A stretch of DNA of 11,976 nt from Gammaproteobacteria bacterium (GCA_026398715.1 JAPLSI010000120.1:1-11976), one strand, 5' to 3'. Positions 1-7,162 are shown, counted from the first letter of the stretch. Translations and numbers: made by a program. Notes: generated by a model from the letters alone, not told the origin.

Positions 1-179
1 GTGGGATGAAAACCCGAGTTGATCAGCCGGTGGTCTGCTCCGATCAATTCCTCCCGCTCATAGCCCGATATTTTGCAAAAGTTATCGTTTGCGTAGTTGA
101 TGGTGCCATGCTGATCGGTGATGGCGACGATGTAGCTCTCGTCGAGCGCGCGCAACAGATTTCGGGGCTCGAACAGGGC
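1..179 (-). pseudogene. Antisense PAS-domain fragment at the window edge, fused to the GT2 gene
   Basis: Read on the minus strand, codon-aligned with the plus-strand glycosyltransferase frame, this stretch encodes a textbook PAS/S-box segment. It contains LLRALDESYIVAITD, then YANDNFCKISGY, then DHRLINSGFHP at the left edge. These match the N-terminal half of PAS domains in sensor kinases, diguanylate cyclases and chemoreceptors, and the reading frame runs off the left end. No ATG precedes the domain closely: the frame stays open into the glycosyltransferase gene (nearest antisense ATG at 437), but beyond about position 180 it no longer looks like protein. GC over bases 1-120 is 61/120 (about 51%), visibly lower than the rest. 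The right boundary is an estimate, somewhere between about 140 and 185. Seen: the PAS motifs and GC step. Inferred: a fragment of an unrelated gene joined here by rearrangement or by a chimeric assembly. Confidence 0.72.
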
Positions 180-2312
180 CTGGCAAGAAGCACCCGCACC
201 ATCACCGCGCTCGAGTCGCTGGTGCGCGAAGGCAATGCCGTCGCTGCCGACCGCACCTCGCAACTGCGTGCGCTGGAACGCGAGCTGTTGTCGCGAGACG
301 CGGCCATTGCCGCCGGCAAGGACAGGGAGGCCGCACTGGCGCAGGCAACGGCGCAGTCGATCGCCGCGCGTGATGCGCAACTGGCCGACATGGCCGCGCA
401 GCGCGACGAACTCGCGGCACAGATGCTTACCACCGGCCATCGCATCGGCCGTAAGCTCAACCAGTTGCGATCGCGAGTTGCGCCGCGCGATACCCGGCGG
501 GGGCGCATGGTCACCTTGATCGGTCGATTCGCGGAGATCACGTTGCGCGAAGGACTGGGCAGGGCCATCGCCAGCACCTGGCGGTATGTGTTCCGACCCC
601 ATGCCTCGCCGTCGATGCTCGCGTTGCCCAGGGCGGGCTTCCCGATCCTGCCCGCTACCGGCGCCGAGCCCGGCGCACAACTTGCGGTACATGCCGACCA
701 TCCGGAATTCGCGAACTACATCGCCACGCGCGAGCCCACGCCCGCGCAGCTCGAGCAGCAGGCGCGGGACGCGGAATCGTTCGCCTACCGCCCGCTGATC
801 AGCGTCATCCTGCCGATCTATCGCCTGCCGCTGGACGTGCTGGAAGAAACCATCGCCAGCCTGGAAGCGCAAACCTATCCGCACTGGCAGGGCTGCCTGG
901 TCTGGTCCGACGTCCACGACCTGGACGGCTGGCGCTGGCTGCAGGAACGCGCGGCCAACGACCCGCGCTTCCGGATCGCCCTGCTTGCCGAGAACGGCGG
1001 CATATCGCGCAACTCCAATGCCGCCCTCGAGCTGGCCGACGGCGAGTTCCTGGCCCTGCTAGACCACGACGACACGCTGACGCCCTGGGCATTCCACGAC
1101 GTGGTGGAATTGTTGCAGTCGCAACCGGACCTGGATTTCATCTACTCGGACAAGGACTCGATTTCGGCGGATGGCTCGCTGCGGCAGAACGCCTTGTTCA
1201 AGCCCGGATGGAGCCCCGAGATGCTGCACTCGGTGAACTACCTCACCCATCTCAACATCATGCGCACCGCGCTGGTGCGCGAGATCGGCGGCTGGAACCC
1301 GGACACCGACGGCGCGCAGGACTGGGACATCTTCTTCCGCATCACCGAACGAACCCATCGCATCGCGCGCTTGAATTCGATCATGTACCACTGGCGCATC
1401 CTGCCCACGTCCACCGCAACCGGGTTGGCTGCCAAGCCTTATGCCGCGCTCGGTCAGTTGCGCTCGCAGCAAATGCATTTCGAGCGGCAAGACCTTTCCG
1501 CGACCGTGCTGCCGACGGCGGAAGGCATGTTCCGCGTGGAGTGGCCGGCAACGAAGGGCTCGGCCGACGTCGTGGTTTTCCAGAGCGGTTCGTCGTCGCA
1601 ACTGGTGACGGTGCTCGATTCCCTGCGTGCCTGCCACCAGGATGTGCTGGACCGCATCTTCGTGGTCATCCAGGAACCGCCGACCGACGCGCTGCGCGCC
1701 TTCGGCCAGGTCTGGGGCGACCGGTTCGTGATGGTGGAAGTGCAGCATGCCGATTGGCACGGCGCGTTGTCGGCGGTCGTGGACGATCTGCACGGCGAGG
1801 CGGTCATCCTGATCGACGGCCGCGTCGAAGGCTTGTCGCAGACGCTGCCGCGGGAACTCGCGGGCTGGGTCAGCCATCATCCGGCCATCGCCTGGGCGAG
1901 TGCTGTCATCCTCGACCTGGACAGCCGGGTCATCGAGGCAGGACGCGTGCTGGCGGAAGACGACGAGTCGGCGCCGCTGTTCCGCGATTCCTACCTCCAC
2001 TCGTACGGCTGGTTCGGTGGACCGTTGTGGTATCGCAATGCCAGCGCGGCGTCACCGATCGCCATCGCCATCAAGGTGTCGGCGCTTGCGGCCGCACTGC
2101 CGAAAATTCCCGCGCAGCAGGCCGGCAATTTCGCGACCTTGTGCCGCGTGCTTCGCGAAGGCGGCTTGCGCGGCCTGGTCAATCCGCATGCGCGCGCGCA
2201 CCTGCGCGAGCCCACCGAGTCGCTGTGGCGCAACGAAGGGCATGTCTATGCCGCCGACCCGTACTTCAACCCGTCCTTCAGCCAGGTCAGTCCATTGAGC
2301 ATGAACCCATGA
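6..2312 (+). CDS. Coiled-coil / GT2 family glycosyltransferase, 5' end unreliable
   Basis: A probable cytoplasmic sugar transferase of surface-polysaccharide synthesis. Residues ~50-160 are rich in Ala, Gln, Glu, Arg and Leu in a heptad-like pattern (LEQGLARS, LRALERELLSRD), suggesting a coiled coil. A GT2 fold starts near residue 262 (PLISVILPIYRLP) and has the nucleotide-sugar/metal motif DHDD at 353-356, then IYSDKD and GAQDWDIFFR, the usual acceptor-side region. Residues ~515-768 resemble a second, degenerate GT2-like domain without a clear DXD. The frame is open to the left edge and ATG at 6 is only the first start in view. Residues 1 to ~50 are the antisense of a PAS domain and are probably not native protein, so the true N-terminus is likely missing. 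The stop overlaps the next start (ATGA at 2309-2312), indicating translational coupling. Sugar and linkage cannot be told from sequence alone. Confidence 0.85.
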   Translation: MKTRVDQPVVCSDQFLPLIARYFAKVIVCVVDGAMLIGDGDDVALVERAQQISGLEQGLARSTRTITALESLVREGNAVAADRTSQLRALERELLSRDAAIAAGKDREAALAQATAQSIAARDAQLADMAAQRDELAAQMLTTGHRIGRKLNQLRSRVAPRDTRRGRMVTLIGRFAEITLREGLGRAIASTWRYVFRPHASPSMLALPRAGFPILPATGAEPGAQLAVHADHPEFANYIATREPTPAQLEQQARDAESFAYRPLISVILPIYRLPLDVLEETIASLEAQTYPHWQGCLVWSDVHDLDGWRWLQERAANDPRFRIALLAENGGISRNSNAALELADGEFLALLDHDDTLTPWAFHDVVELLQSQPDLDFIYSDKDSISADGSLRQNALFKPGWSPEMLHSVNYLTHLNIMRTALVREIGGWNPDTDGAQDWDIFFRITERTHRIARLNSIMYHWRILPTSTATGLAAKPYAALGQLRSQQMHFERQDLSATVLPTAEGMFRVEWPATKGSADVVVFQSGSSSQLVTVLDSLRACHQDVLDRIFVVIQEPPTDALRAFGQVWGDRFVMVEVQHADWHGALSAVVDDLHGEAVILIDGRVEGLSQTLPRELAGWVSHHPAIAWASAVILDLDSRVIEAGRVLAEDDESAPLFRDSYLHSYGWFGGPLWYRNASAASPIAIAIKVSALAAALPKIPAQQAGNFATLCRVLREGGLRGLVNPHARAHLREPTESLWRNEGHVYAADPYFNPSFSQVSPLSMNP

Positions 2313-3634
2313 GAGAGTCGATCCGGGCACGCATCAGGCAGTGGGCGGGCGTCACGCCCAGCCCGGCGCCGGCCGCACCACCGTCGACCTGGTCGGGCTA
2401 TACGAGCGATGCGATGCAGCTTGCAGCCATCATCAACTGCACGCACGAACAACTCGGCGCCAGGCAGCAACATCCCGAGCGGGTCTCGCCGCAGGTGGCC
2501 GACCGCGTATGCAACTGGTACCTGCCGGCCTTCGACAACCCCTTCTACGGCGGCGTGATGACCATCCTGCGCCTTGCCGAAACCCTGCAGCGGCAATTCG
2601 GCATGCGCCAGCGCTTCCTGATCTGCGGCTCGGCCAACGCCGCGAACATGCAGGCGCAACTGGGCCGCGCATTCCCGACGCTGGGCGATGCCGAGGTGCT
2701 GGTGCTCGATACTGTCGAGGCGCTGGACAACATTCCCGCGTCCGACTATTCCGTCGCGACGCTGTGGACCACGGCCTACGTGTTGCTCGCGGTGCGCAAT
2801 ACCGGCCTGAAGTTCTACATGATCCAGGACTTCGAGCCGGCGTTCTATCCGGCCGGCAGCACCTACGCCCAGGCCGAGCTGACCTACCAGTTTGGTTTCT
2901 ACGGCATCTGCAACACCCAGACGCTCAAGCAGATCTATGAAACCCAGTACGACGGCTGCGGCGTGGTGCTGCAGCCAAGCATCGACCCGACGGTCTTCTT
3001 TGGCGCCGACCTGCCGCGTCCCGAAGGCCCGAAGCGCGTGTTCTATTACGCGCGGCCGGGCACGCCGCGCAACGGATTCGAACTCGCCGCCGCCGCGCTC
3101 AAGCAGGTGAAGGCCAGGCATGGCGACGGCGTGGACATCGTCTGTGCCGGAACCGGCTGGAACCCCGAGGAGTTCGGGTTGGGCGGCGTGGTTCGCACGC
3201 TTGGCATGTTGCCTTATGCCGAAACCGGCAACCTCTATCGCAGTTGCCACGTCGGCTTCGTCATGATGATGACCAAGCACCCGTCCTACCTGCCGTTCGA
3301 ACTGATGGCCTGCGGCGCCACGGTCGTCACCAACTACAACCCGGCCAATGCCTGGCTGCTGAAGGACGGCGAGAATTGCCTGCTGTCGCCGCCCTCGGCG
3401 TCTTGCCTGGCGGACACGTTATCCTATGCGCTGGACCACCACGAAGGCTTGGCGCCGGTTCGCAAGGCCGCTGCCGCCCACGTCGGCCAGGCGCTTAAGG
3501 GCTGGGATGCGAGCCTGCGCGACGTGGCCGAATTCATGCTCAACCCCCCTGAGGCATTTGCGAGGCGGGCCCCTTTCGCACGACGCTTCGTCGCGTCGTG
3601 CAACCCAAACCAAGGAGAGAATCACAATGGCTAA
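2309..3634 (+). CDS. WsaF-like GT4 glycosyltransferase (possible rhamnosyltransferase)
   Basis: A 441-residue GT-B glycosyltransferase resembling WsaF, the Geobacillus S-layer glycan rhamnosyltransferase. Family-like blocks are WYLPAFDNPFYGGVMTILR (residues 70-88), LWTTAYVLL (152-160), KFYMIQDFEPAFYPAGS (168-184), FGFYGICNT (195-203), and the C-terminal nucleotide-binding region PSYLPFELMACGATVVTN (325-342) with the conserved Glu at 331. The start at ATG 2309 overlaps the upstream stop by ATGA; the frame is open much further upstream, but that part only shadows the GT2 gene. The last ~28 residues (after FMLNPP) are Arg/Phe-rich, look non-native and overlie a strong hairpin. A run of six C at 3544-3549 sits exactly where this tail begins, and one extra C would give a stop straight after FMLNPP. 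The gene overlaps the lipoprotein start by 8 bases. Family assignment is good; donor sugar is inferred. Confidence 0.88.
   Translation: MRESIRARIRQWAGVTPSPAPAAPPSTWSGYTSDAMQLAAIINCTHEQLGARQQHPERVSPQVADRVCNWYLPAFDNPFYGGVMTILRLAETLQRQFGMRQRFLICGSANAANMQAQLGRAFPTLGDAEVLVLDTVEALDNIPASDYSVATLWTTAYVLLAVRNTGLKFYMIQDFEPAFYPAGSTYAQAELTYQFGFYGICNTQTLKQIYETQYDGCGVVLQPSIDPTVFFGADLPRPEGPKRVFYYARPGTPRNGFELAAAALKQVKARHGDGVDIVCAGTGWNPEEFGLGGVVRTLGMLPYAETGNLYRSCHVGFVMMMTKHPSYLPFELMACGATVVTNYNPANAWLLKDGENCLLSPPSASCLADTLSYALDHHEGLAPVRKAAAAHVGQALKGWDASLRDVAEFMLNPPEAFARRAPFARRFVASCNPNQGENHNG
3578..3601 (+). other. Strong hairpin, 9-bp perfect stem
   Basis: GCACGACGC (3578-3586) pairs perfectly with GCGTCGTGC (3593-3601) around the 6-base loop TTCGTC. 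It lies within the annotated tail of the WsaF-like gene and ends 10 bases before the ribosome-binding site of the lipoprotein gene. No U-run follows, so it is not a standard intrinsic terminator. It may stabilise or partition the mRNA, or mark what is really an intergenic region if the upstream gene ends earlier. Confidence 0.6.
3612..3617 (+). promoter_or_regulatory. Ribosome-binding site AAGGAG of the small lipoprotein gene
   Basis: AAGGAG lies 9 bases before ATG 3627. It is the best Shine-Dalgarno sequence in the window and fixes the start of the lipoprotein gene, ruling out the longer in-frame extension that begins inside the glycosyltransferase gene. Neighbouring genes rely on ATGA overlaps and have weak sites. 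Confidence 0.85.
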
Positions 3635-4001
3635 GCTGATCAGGATTTCAACGGCGGCAATCGTACTGCTGTCATTCGCAACCATTGGCTGCACGCAAAA
3701 GGATGCCGAGACCGTGCCGGCACCGACCGTTGCCGCCGAACCCGCGCCTGCCGCCGAGCCTGCGGCCGAGGTCGCCGCGCAGCCCGATGCCGCCACCCGT
3801 TACGACGGCAAGCTGGTTCGCCAGCCGCCCGGCGCCGGCGGCAAGGAAGATGGCTGGTACCTGGTGAAGGATGGCCAGCGCCGGTGGATCAGCAACGCGG
3901 ACTGGCTCGGACAGAACGGCTATACGCCTGAATCGGTGATCGAGATCAGCAGCGAAGAGTTCCAGTCCATCCCCGAAGACCCGATGCCGCTGGGCGAATA
4001 A
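3627..4001 (+). CDS. Small putative lipoprotein with a C-terminal Trp-containing module
   Basis: A 124-residue protein of unknown function. Residues 1-21 form a signal peptide (Lys/Arg start, hydrophobic AAIVLLSFATIG) ending at Cys22, so a lipoprotein is likely; the lipobox ATIGC is not ideal, having Thr at -3. Residues ~28-57 are an Ala/Pro/Glu-rich linker of the kind that spans periplasm or cell wall. Residues 59-120 form a compact module (GKLVR, then WYLVKDGQRRW, then NGYTPESVIEISSEE). This module recurs at the N-terminus of the methyltransferase encoded next. The start is fixed by AAGGAG 9 bases upstream. The gene lies between a glycosyltransferase overlapping it by 8 bases and a methyltransferase 21 bases downstream, so it is probably co-transcribed with polysaccharide genes. 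Its role is unknown; a glycan-binding or assembly role would be speculation. Confidence 0.83.
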   Translation: MAKLIRISTAAIVLLSFATIGCTQKDAETVPAPTVAAEPAPAAEPAAEVAAQPDAATRYDGKLVRQPPGAGGKEDGWYLVKDGQRRWISNADWLGQNGYTPESVIEISSEEFQSIPEDPMPLGE

Positions 4002-4022
4002 GCACCGCCTTCGACCTTGCCG

Positions 4023-4892
4023 ATGACCACGCCCACGCCTCCCGCCGGCTTGCTGATCCGATCGACCGCGTCCGAGTGCGGTGACCGGGTTTTCCTGGTG
4101 GAAGGTGGTCGCCGGCACTGGGTTCGCGACGGCGAGTGGATCTACAAGCATGGTTTCCGCTGGCCCGACGACGTCTTCGATGTCGAGCCCGAAACGCTTT
4201 ACAGCTTTGCCAACAGCAGTGCCGCGCCAGTGCGCACGGCCGAGGATCTCGACAAACTGGGCGACGGCATGACCAGCACGGACATGCGCGAAATCGTCGC
4301 TGCGGGCCTGCATGGCACCGGCATCGAATTCGGTGCCGGCGCCTCGCCGTATCCGGTGCCGCTGCATTGCGAAGTCCGCTATGCCGATCCGTTTTCCTAC
4401 GAGGCGTTGCGCGCCAGCCTGTATCCGGGCCAGACGCTCAACCAGGTGGTCCGTCCCGACTACGTCACCGACCTGCAGACGCTGGAAGGTGTTGCAGATG
4501 CGTCGCTCGACTTCATCGTCGCCTGCCACGTGATCGAACACACGGTCAGCCCGATCACTGCCATCAAGTCCTGCCACCGCGCGCTGAAGCCCGGCGGCAG
4601 CCTGGTGCTGGTCGTGCCGGACATGCAGAAGACCTTCGACCGCGACCGTGGGCTGACGCCGCTGTCGCACCTCATCGAGGACGATCGCAACCCGTCGCGA
4701 AGCCGCGATCGCGGCCATTTCGAAGAGTTCTACACCAAGGTATTCCCCTTGCCCGACCCGTCCGGCGTCAGGCGACACGCCGCCGACAAGCATCGCCAGG
4801 GCGCCGACATCCATTACCACTGCTGGACCTACGAGTCGTTCTCTCTGCCCGGGGCGGACAACATCGAGTTCTATTTCGTCCTCGTGAAGTGA
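4023..4892 (+). CDS. SAM-dependent class I methyltransferase with N-terminal Trp module
   Basis: Probably methylates a sugar or sugar intermediate in this polysaccharide pathway. Residues 8-61 repeat the module seen in the preceding lipoprotein (GLLIR, then VFLVEGGRRHW, then HGFRWPDDVFDVEPE). From ~98 comes a Rossmann methyltransferase: motif I IEFGAGASPYP (101-111), the acidic strand end VRYADPF (118-124), and SLDFIVACHVIEH (161-173) followed by ALKPGGSLVLVVPD (187-200), typical of the Methyltransf_11/23 group. I chose ATG 4023; TTG 4017 two codons earlier is possible, and neither has a good Shine-Dalgarno site. The C-terminus goes from WTYESF almost directly to EFYFVLVK; relatives, as I recall, usually have a longer helix-strand segment between, so a small deletion is possible. 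It converges on the next gene with a 10-base gap and no evident terminator. The acceptor is unknown. Confidence 0.87.
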   Translation: MTTPTPPAGLLIRSTASECGDRVFLVEGGRRHWVRDGEWIYKHGFRWPDDVFDVEPETLYSFANSSAAPVRTAEDLDKLGDGMTSTDMREIVAAGLHGTGIEFGAGASPYPVPLHCEVRYADPFSYEALRASLYPGQTLNQVVRPDYVTDLQTLEGVADASLDFIVACHVIEHTVSPITAIKSCHRALKPGGSLVLVVPDMQKTFDRDRGLTPLSHLIEDDRNPSRSRDRGHFEEFYTKVFPLPDPSGVRRHAADKHRQGADIHYHCWTYESFSLPGADNIEFYFVLVK

Positions 4893-4902
4893 GCGGCCCG
4901 GG

Positions 4903-7008
4903 TCAATCCTCGCGGGCATACGCGTAAGGCCCGGCCTGGCCGGCCTGTGCCTGCCCGCTAACCTCGGCGGCGCTGGCCACGCCATAGCTGCCTTCGCGCA
5001 CGCAGCAGGCCATCATCCGTTCCAGCGCATGCGCGCACGTGCCGTCCACCTGGCCCGATTCGGGCTCGAACTCCCAGCAGTCCAGGCTGGCGTCGAGCAC
5101 CGGTCGCAATGCTTCCAGCCGAACCCAGAACATGTTTCCCGCGACGAAGGTCCCGTCGCGCACGCATTCGCGCGACACGCCGAGCCGCTGCGGAAGGTAA
5201 TCGAGCAGTTCACGGTTGCCGCCGACGAATTTCCTGATCGGAAGGATGTGGCCTTCCGGCCCCACCATGCCGAGCGTCGGCTGGTTTTCGAAGGCGCGGA
5301 CGATCCCTGGGCCGCGGCCGCCGCCGACCAGCCGCGCCAGCAATTCGCGACGCCAGGACGCGCCGTCATCGCGATGCTGCGAGCGCTTGGTGTGCAGTTT
5401 CAACACGACGTCTTCGCCTTCATCCAGCAAGCGGCTTGCCGTCTTGAGGAAGGGCAGCACGTCCCGTCCCCGGTTCTCGAACACGTCCAGTTCGGCATCC
5501 AGCCCGCGGGCGGACAATATCGATTGCACCTCGTCGCGTTTCTCGCAGGCGGTCGTCACCACCAGCCGCATCGCCAGTCCGCTGTCGCGAAGCGCATCCA
5601 GGATTTCGCCCAGGACATCCGCGTGCCACGCGTGCACCACCACGCAGGCACGCTTGCCGGGCACAGGCCCGGCCCGATCCGCCACCGGGCCTGCCAGGCG
5701 CAGTGCATCCCGCGTCGCCTGCAACCAGGCATGGCCCAGGCGCCGGTCCGGCTCCAGCACGGCCCCTTCCGCCCACTCGTTCCAGGCGTTGATGAACACC
5801 AGTCGTCGCGATGGTTCGACGCCGGCCAGGCGCGTGGACACCGTCGTTGACAGCCAGTCGCGGTAGCCGCGTGGCGAGGCATGCAGGAAAGTTCGTCCGC
5901 GGCCCGGCCGCCGCGGTTCGTTGTCCCAACCGCAGTTGACGCCGGGAAACAGGGAGTAGGCCGGCATGCCCCGCTGCCGGTAATCGTCCGCGAGTTGTCG
6001 CCAGTCCAGAATCTGTCCGGCGTAAGACGGATTCAGTCGCCGGTGCTGGTCGGTGATGTCGGCGGGATTGGCCAGGTTCGGAGGAAACTCCACTGCGGAG
6101 TCGAAGCCGATGTCGTTGGGATCGGGACACTCGAAACCCTGCACGTAGGCGATGTGGATTTCGCCCACGCCGTTGCGACGACACCAGTCGCGCCAGCGAT
6201 CGGCCGTCTGCCGGGCGTCGGGCAGCAAGTTGGGGCGATACACCAGCAGCAGGGGCTTGCCTTCGACGCGCAGGTAACGCGGATCGCGCAGGTACGGCGC
6301 GACATGCGCAATGTAGGCAAGGTCGTCCTCCGGGCTGTGCGCCTGCGCGATCAGTACGTCGTCGCTGCGGCCGTCCCAGCGGCGCGACCAGCTTTCATTC
6401 GCCCAGCACAGGCAGAACGGCAGGTCGAGGGTCGGATCGTCCAGCCACATCTGCAAAGGCTGCTCGAGCAGCGTGCGTCCGGAGAACCAGTAGAAATAAA
6501 AACAGAACGCGCCGATACCGTACTCGCGCGCCAGGCGGGCTTGTTCGTGCATCGTTTCCCGGCAGCGCAGGTCGTAGCATCCCAGGTCTGCCGGCAGGCG
6601 CGGCTGCGCGTGCCCATCGAATTGCGGCAGGGCGCGCTGCACGTTTCGCCATTCGGTGAAACCCTTGCCCCACCAGTCGTCATTCTCGGCAATCGGGTGG
6701 AACTGGGGAAGGTAGAAGGCCACCAGGGTTGCCGGAAGGGGCGAGGGCAAGCCTTCCCGGCGATAGGGCGCGTGGCCGACAGCCGGTTCGTCGGCGCGCT
6801 CGCGCGCACGCCGGTGCGTGCGCAATTCGGCAAGCGGACGTGGATCGGGCGCGGCCATGGTGCCGAAGCGATCATGGAAGATCGTTCGAAGGCGGTTGCG
6901 CGCGGCCACGCCCAGCGGCAGCAACCTGAATCCGAAGCGCAGCAGTCTGTAACCCAGCGATTGCGCGCCCGGTTCGGCATTGGCGCTTGAATCGCCCAGC
7001 TCGCTCAT
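4903..7008 (-). CDS. Two-domain WbsX-like / RgpF-like glycosyltransferase
   Basis: A 701-residue protein with two glycan-synthesis domains. Residues ~95-440 match the WbsX-type glycosyltransferase family (Glyco_tran_WbsX, distantly like GH99): LVAFYLPQFHPIAENDDWWG, GIGAFCFYFYWFSG, WANESWSRRWDG, and NAWNEWAEGAVLEPD at about 407-421. Residues ~452-690 match the rhamnan synthesis protein F family (RgpF): ENRGRDVLPF from 511, KLHTKRS from 537, then an AGNMFWVR motif. Both families occur in O-antigen and rhamnan clusters. The start at 7008 is chosen because the open frame above it (to 7398) crosses the intergenic region and runs antisense through the beta-synthase gene. An overlapping TTG lies just before it; no strong Shine-Dalgarno site is visible. 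It is the only minus-strand gene among the intact ones, converging with the methyltransferase gene and diverging from the beta-synthase gene. Linkage and sugar are not deducible. Confidence 0.9.
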   Translation of the reverse strand: MSELGDSSANAEPGAQSLGYRLLRFGFRLLPLGVAARNRLRTIFHDRFGTMAAPDPRPLAELRTHRRARERADEPAVGHAPYRREGLPSPLPATLVAFYLPQFHPIAENDDWWGKGFTEWRNVQRALPQFDGHAQPRLPADLGCYDLRCRETMHEQARLAREYGIGAFCFYFYWFSGRTLLEQPLQMWLDDPTLDLPFCLCWANESWSRRWDGRSDDVLIAQAHSPEDDLAYIAHVAPYLRDPRYLRVEGKPLLLVYRPNLLPDARQTADRWRDWCRRNGVGEIHIAYVQGFECPDPNDIGFDSAVEFPPNLANPADITDQHRRLNPSYAGQILDWRQLADDYRQRGMPAYSLFPGVNCGWDNEPRRPGRGRTFLHASPRGYRDWLSTTVSTRLAGVEPSRRLVFINAWNEWAEGAVLEPDRRLGHAWLQATRDALRLAGPVADRAGPVPGKRACVVVHAWHADVLGEILDALRDSGLAMRLVVTTACEKRDEVQSILSARGLDAELDVFENRGRDVLPFLKTASRLLDEGEDVVLKLHTKRSQHRDDGASWRRELLARLVGGGRGPGIVRAFENQPTLGMVGPEGHILPIRKFVGGNRELLDYLPQRLGVSRECVRDGTFVAGNMFWVRLEALRPVLDASLDCWEFEPESGQVDGTCAHALERMMACCVREGSYGVASAAEVSGQAQAGQAGPYAYARED

Positions 7009-7059
7009 CAATGACTGGAATCCCGATTGCAGTGGGGGGAATCTGCATAAGGCGGTGGC

Positions 7060-7081
7060 GAACCTGCTCCCTGGCAGGTTC
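7060..7081. repeat. Inverted repeat, 8-bp arms
   Basis: GAACCTGC (7060-7067) and GCAGGTTC (7074-7081) are perfect complements around the loop TCCCTG. It sits 52 bases upstream of the leftward gene's start and about 40 bases upstream of the rightward -10 box. It could be an operator or a hairpin in the leftward leader; no known binding-site consensus is claimed. Confidence 0.6.
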
Positions 7082-7084
7082 CAT
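7074..7084 (+). repeat. 11-bp direct repeat, copy 1 (GCAGGTTCCAT)
   Basis: GCAGGTTCCAT here is identical to 7163-7173, which overlaps the beta-synthase start codon. The two copies are 89 bases apart and flank the -10 box. Copy 1 also forms the right arm of the inverted repeat. It may be a paired regulator site or chance. Confidence 0.5.
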
Positions 7085-7097
7085 CCCTGGCCGTAGC

Positions 7098-7128
7098 TTA
7101 GCAAGGCATCGGGGCAGGGCGGTATAAT
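7098..7128 (+). promoter_or_regulatory. Putative sigma-70 promoter of the beta-synthase gene
   Basis: A perfect -10 hexamer TATAAT (7123-7128) in an AT-rich pocket of otherwise GC-rich DNA. The best -35 candidate is TTAGCA (7098-7103), a poor match with a long 19-base spacer, so the promoter may need an activator. Expected transcription start is about 7135, giving a leader of roughly 35-40 bases before ATG 7172. Confidence 0.6.
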
Positions 7129-7162
7129 TAAAGGGTCGGGCGCAAGCCCCAGCCGGGTTGTT

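Noticed and set aside
1059..2000. 313-codon open frame on the minus strand
   Set aside because: Shadow of the GT2 gene; Arg/His/Gln-rich, no domain.
1208..2308. Upstream extension of the WsaF-like frame
   Set aside because: Arg/Ala-rich shadow of the GT2 gene; ATG 2309 with its ATGA overlap is the natural start.
2246..3280. 344-codon open frame on the minus strand
   Set aside because: Shadow of the WsaF-like gene; no family features.
3578..3601. Hairpin as an intrinsic terminator
   Set aside because: No T-run follows and a strong ribosome-binding site starts 10 bases later; kept only as a hairpin.
3672..4985. 437-codon open frame on the minus strand
   Set aside because: Lies antisense to the lipoprotein and methyltransferase genes, low-complexity Arg/Gly/Val composition, no motifs.
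5029..6990. Plus-strand open frames of 273 and 369 codons opposite the WbsX/RgpF-like gene
   Set aside because: Both are antisense to well-supported conserved domains and show only composition typical of GC-rich shadows.
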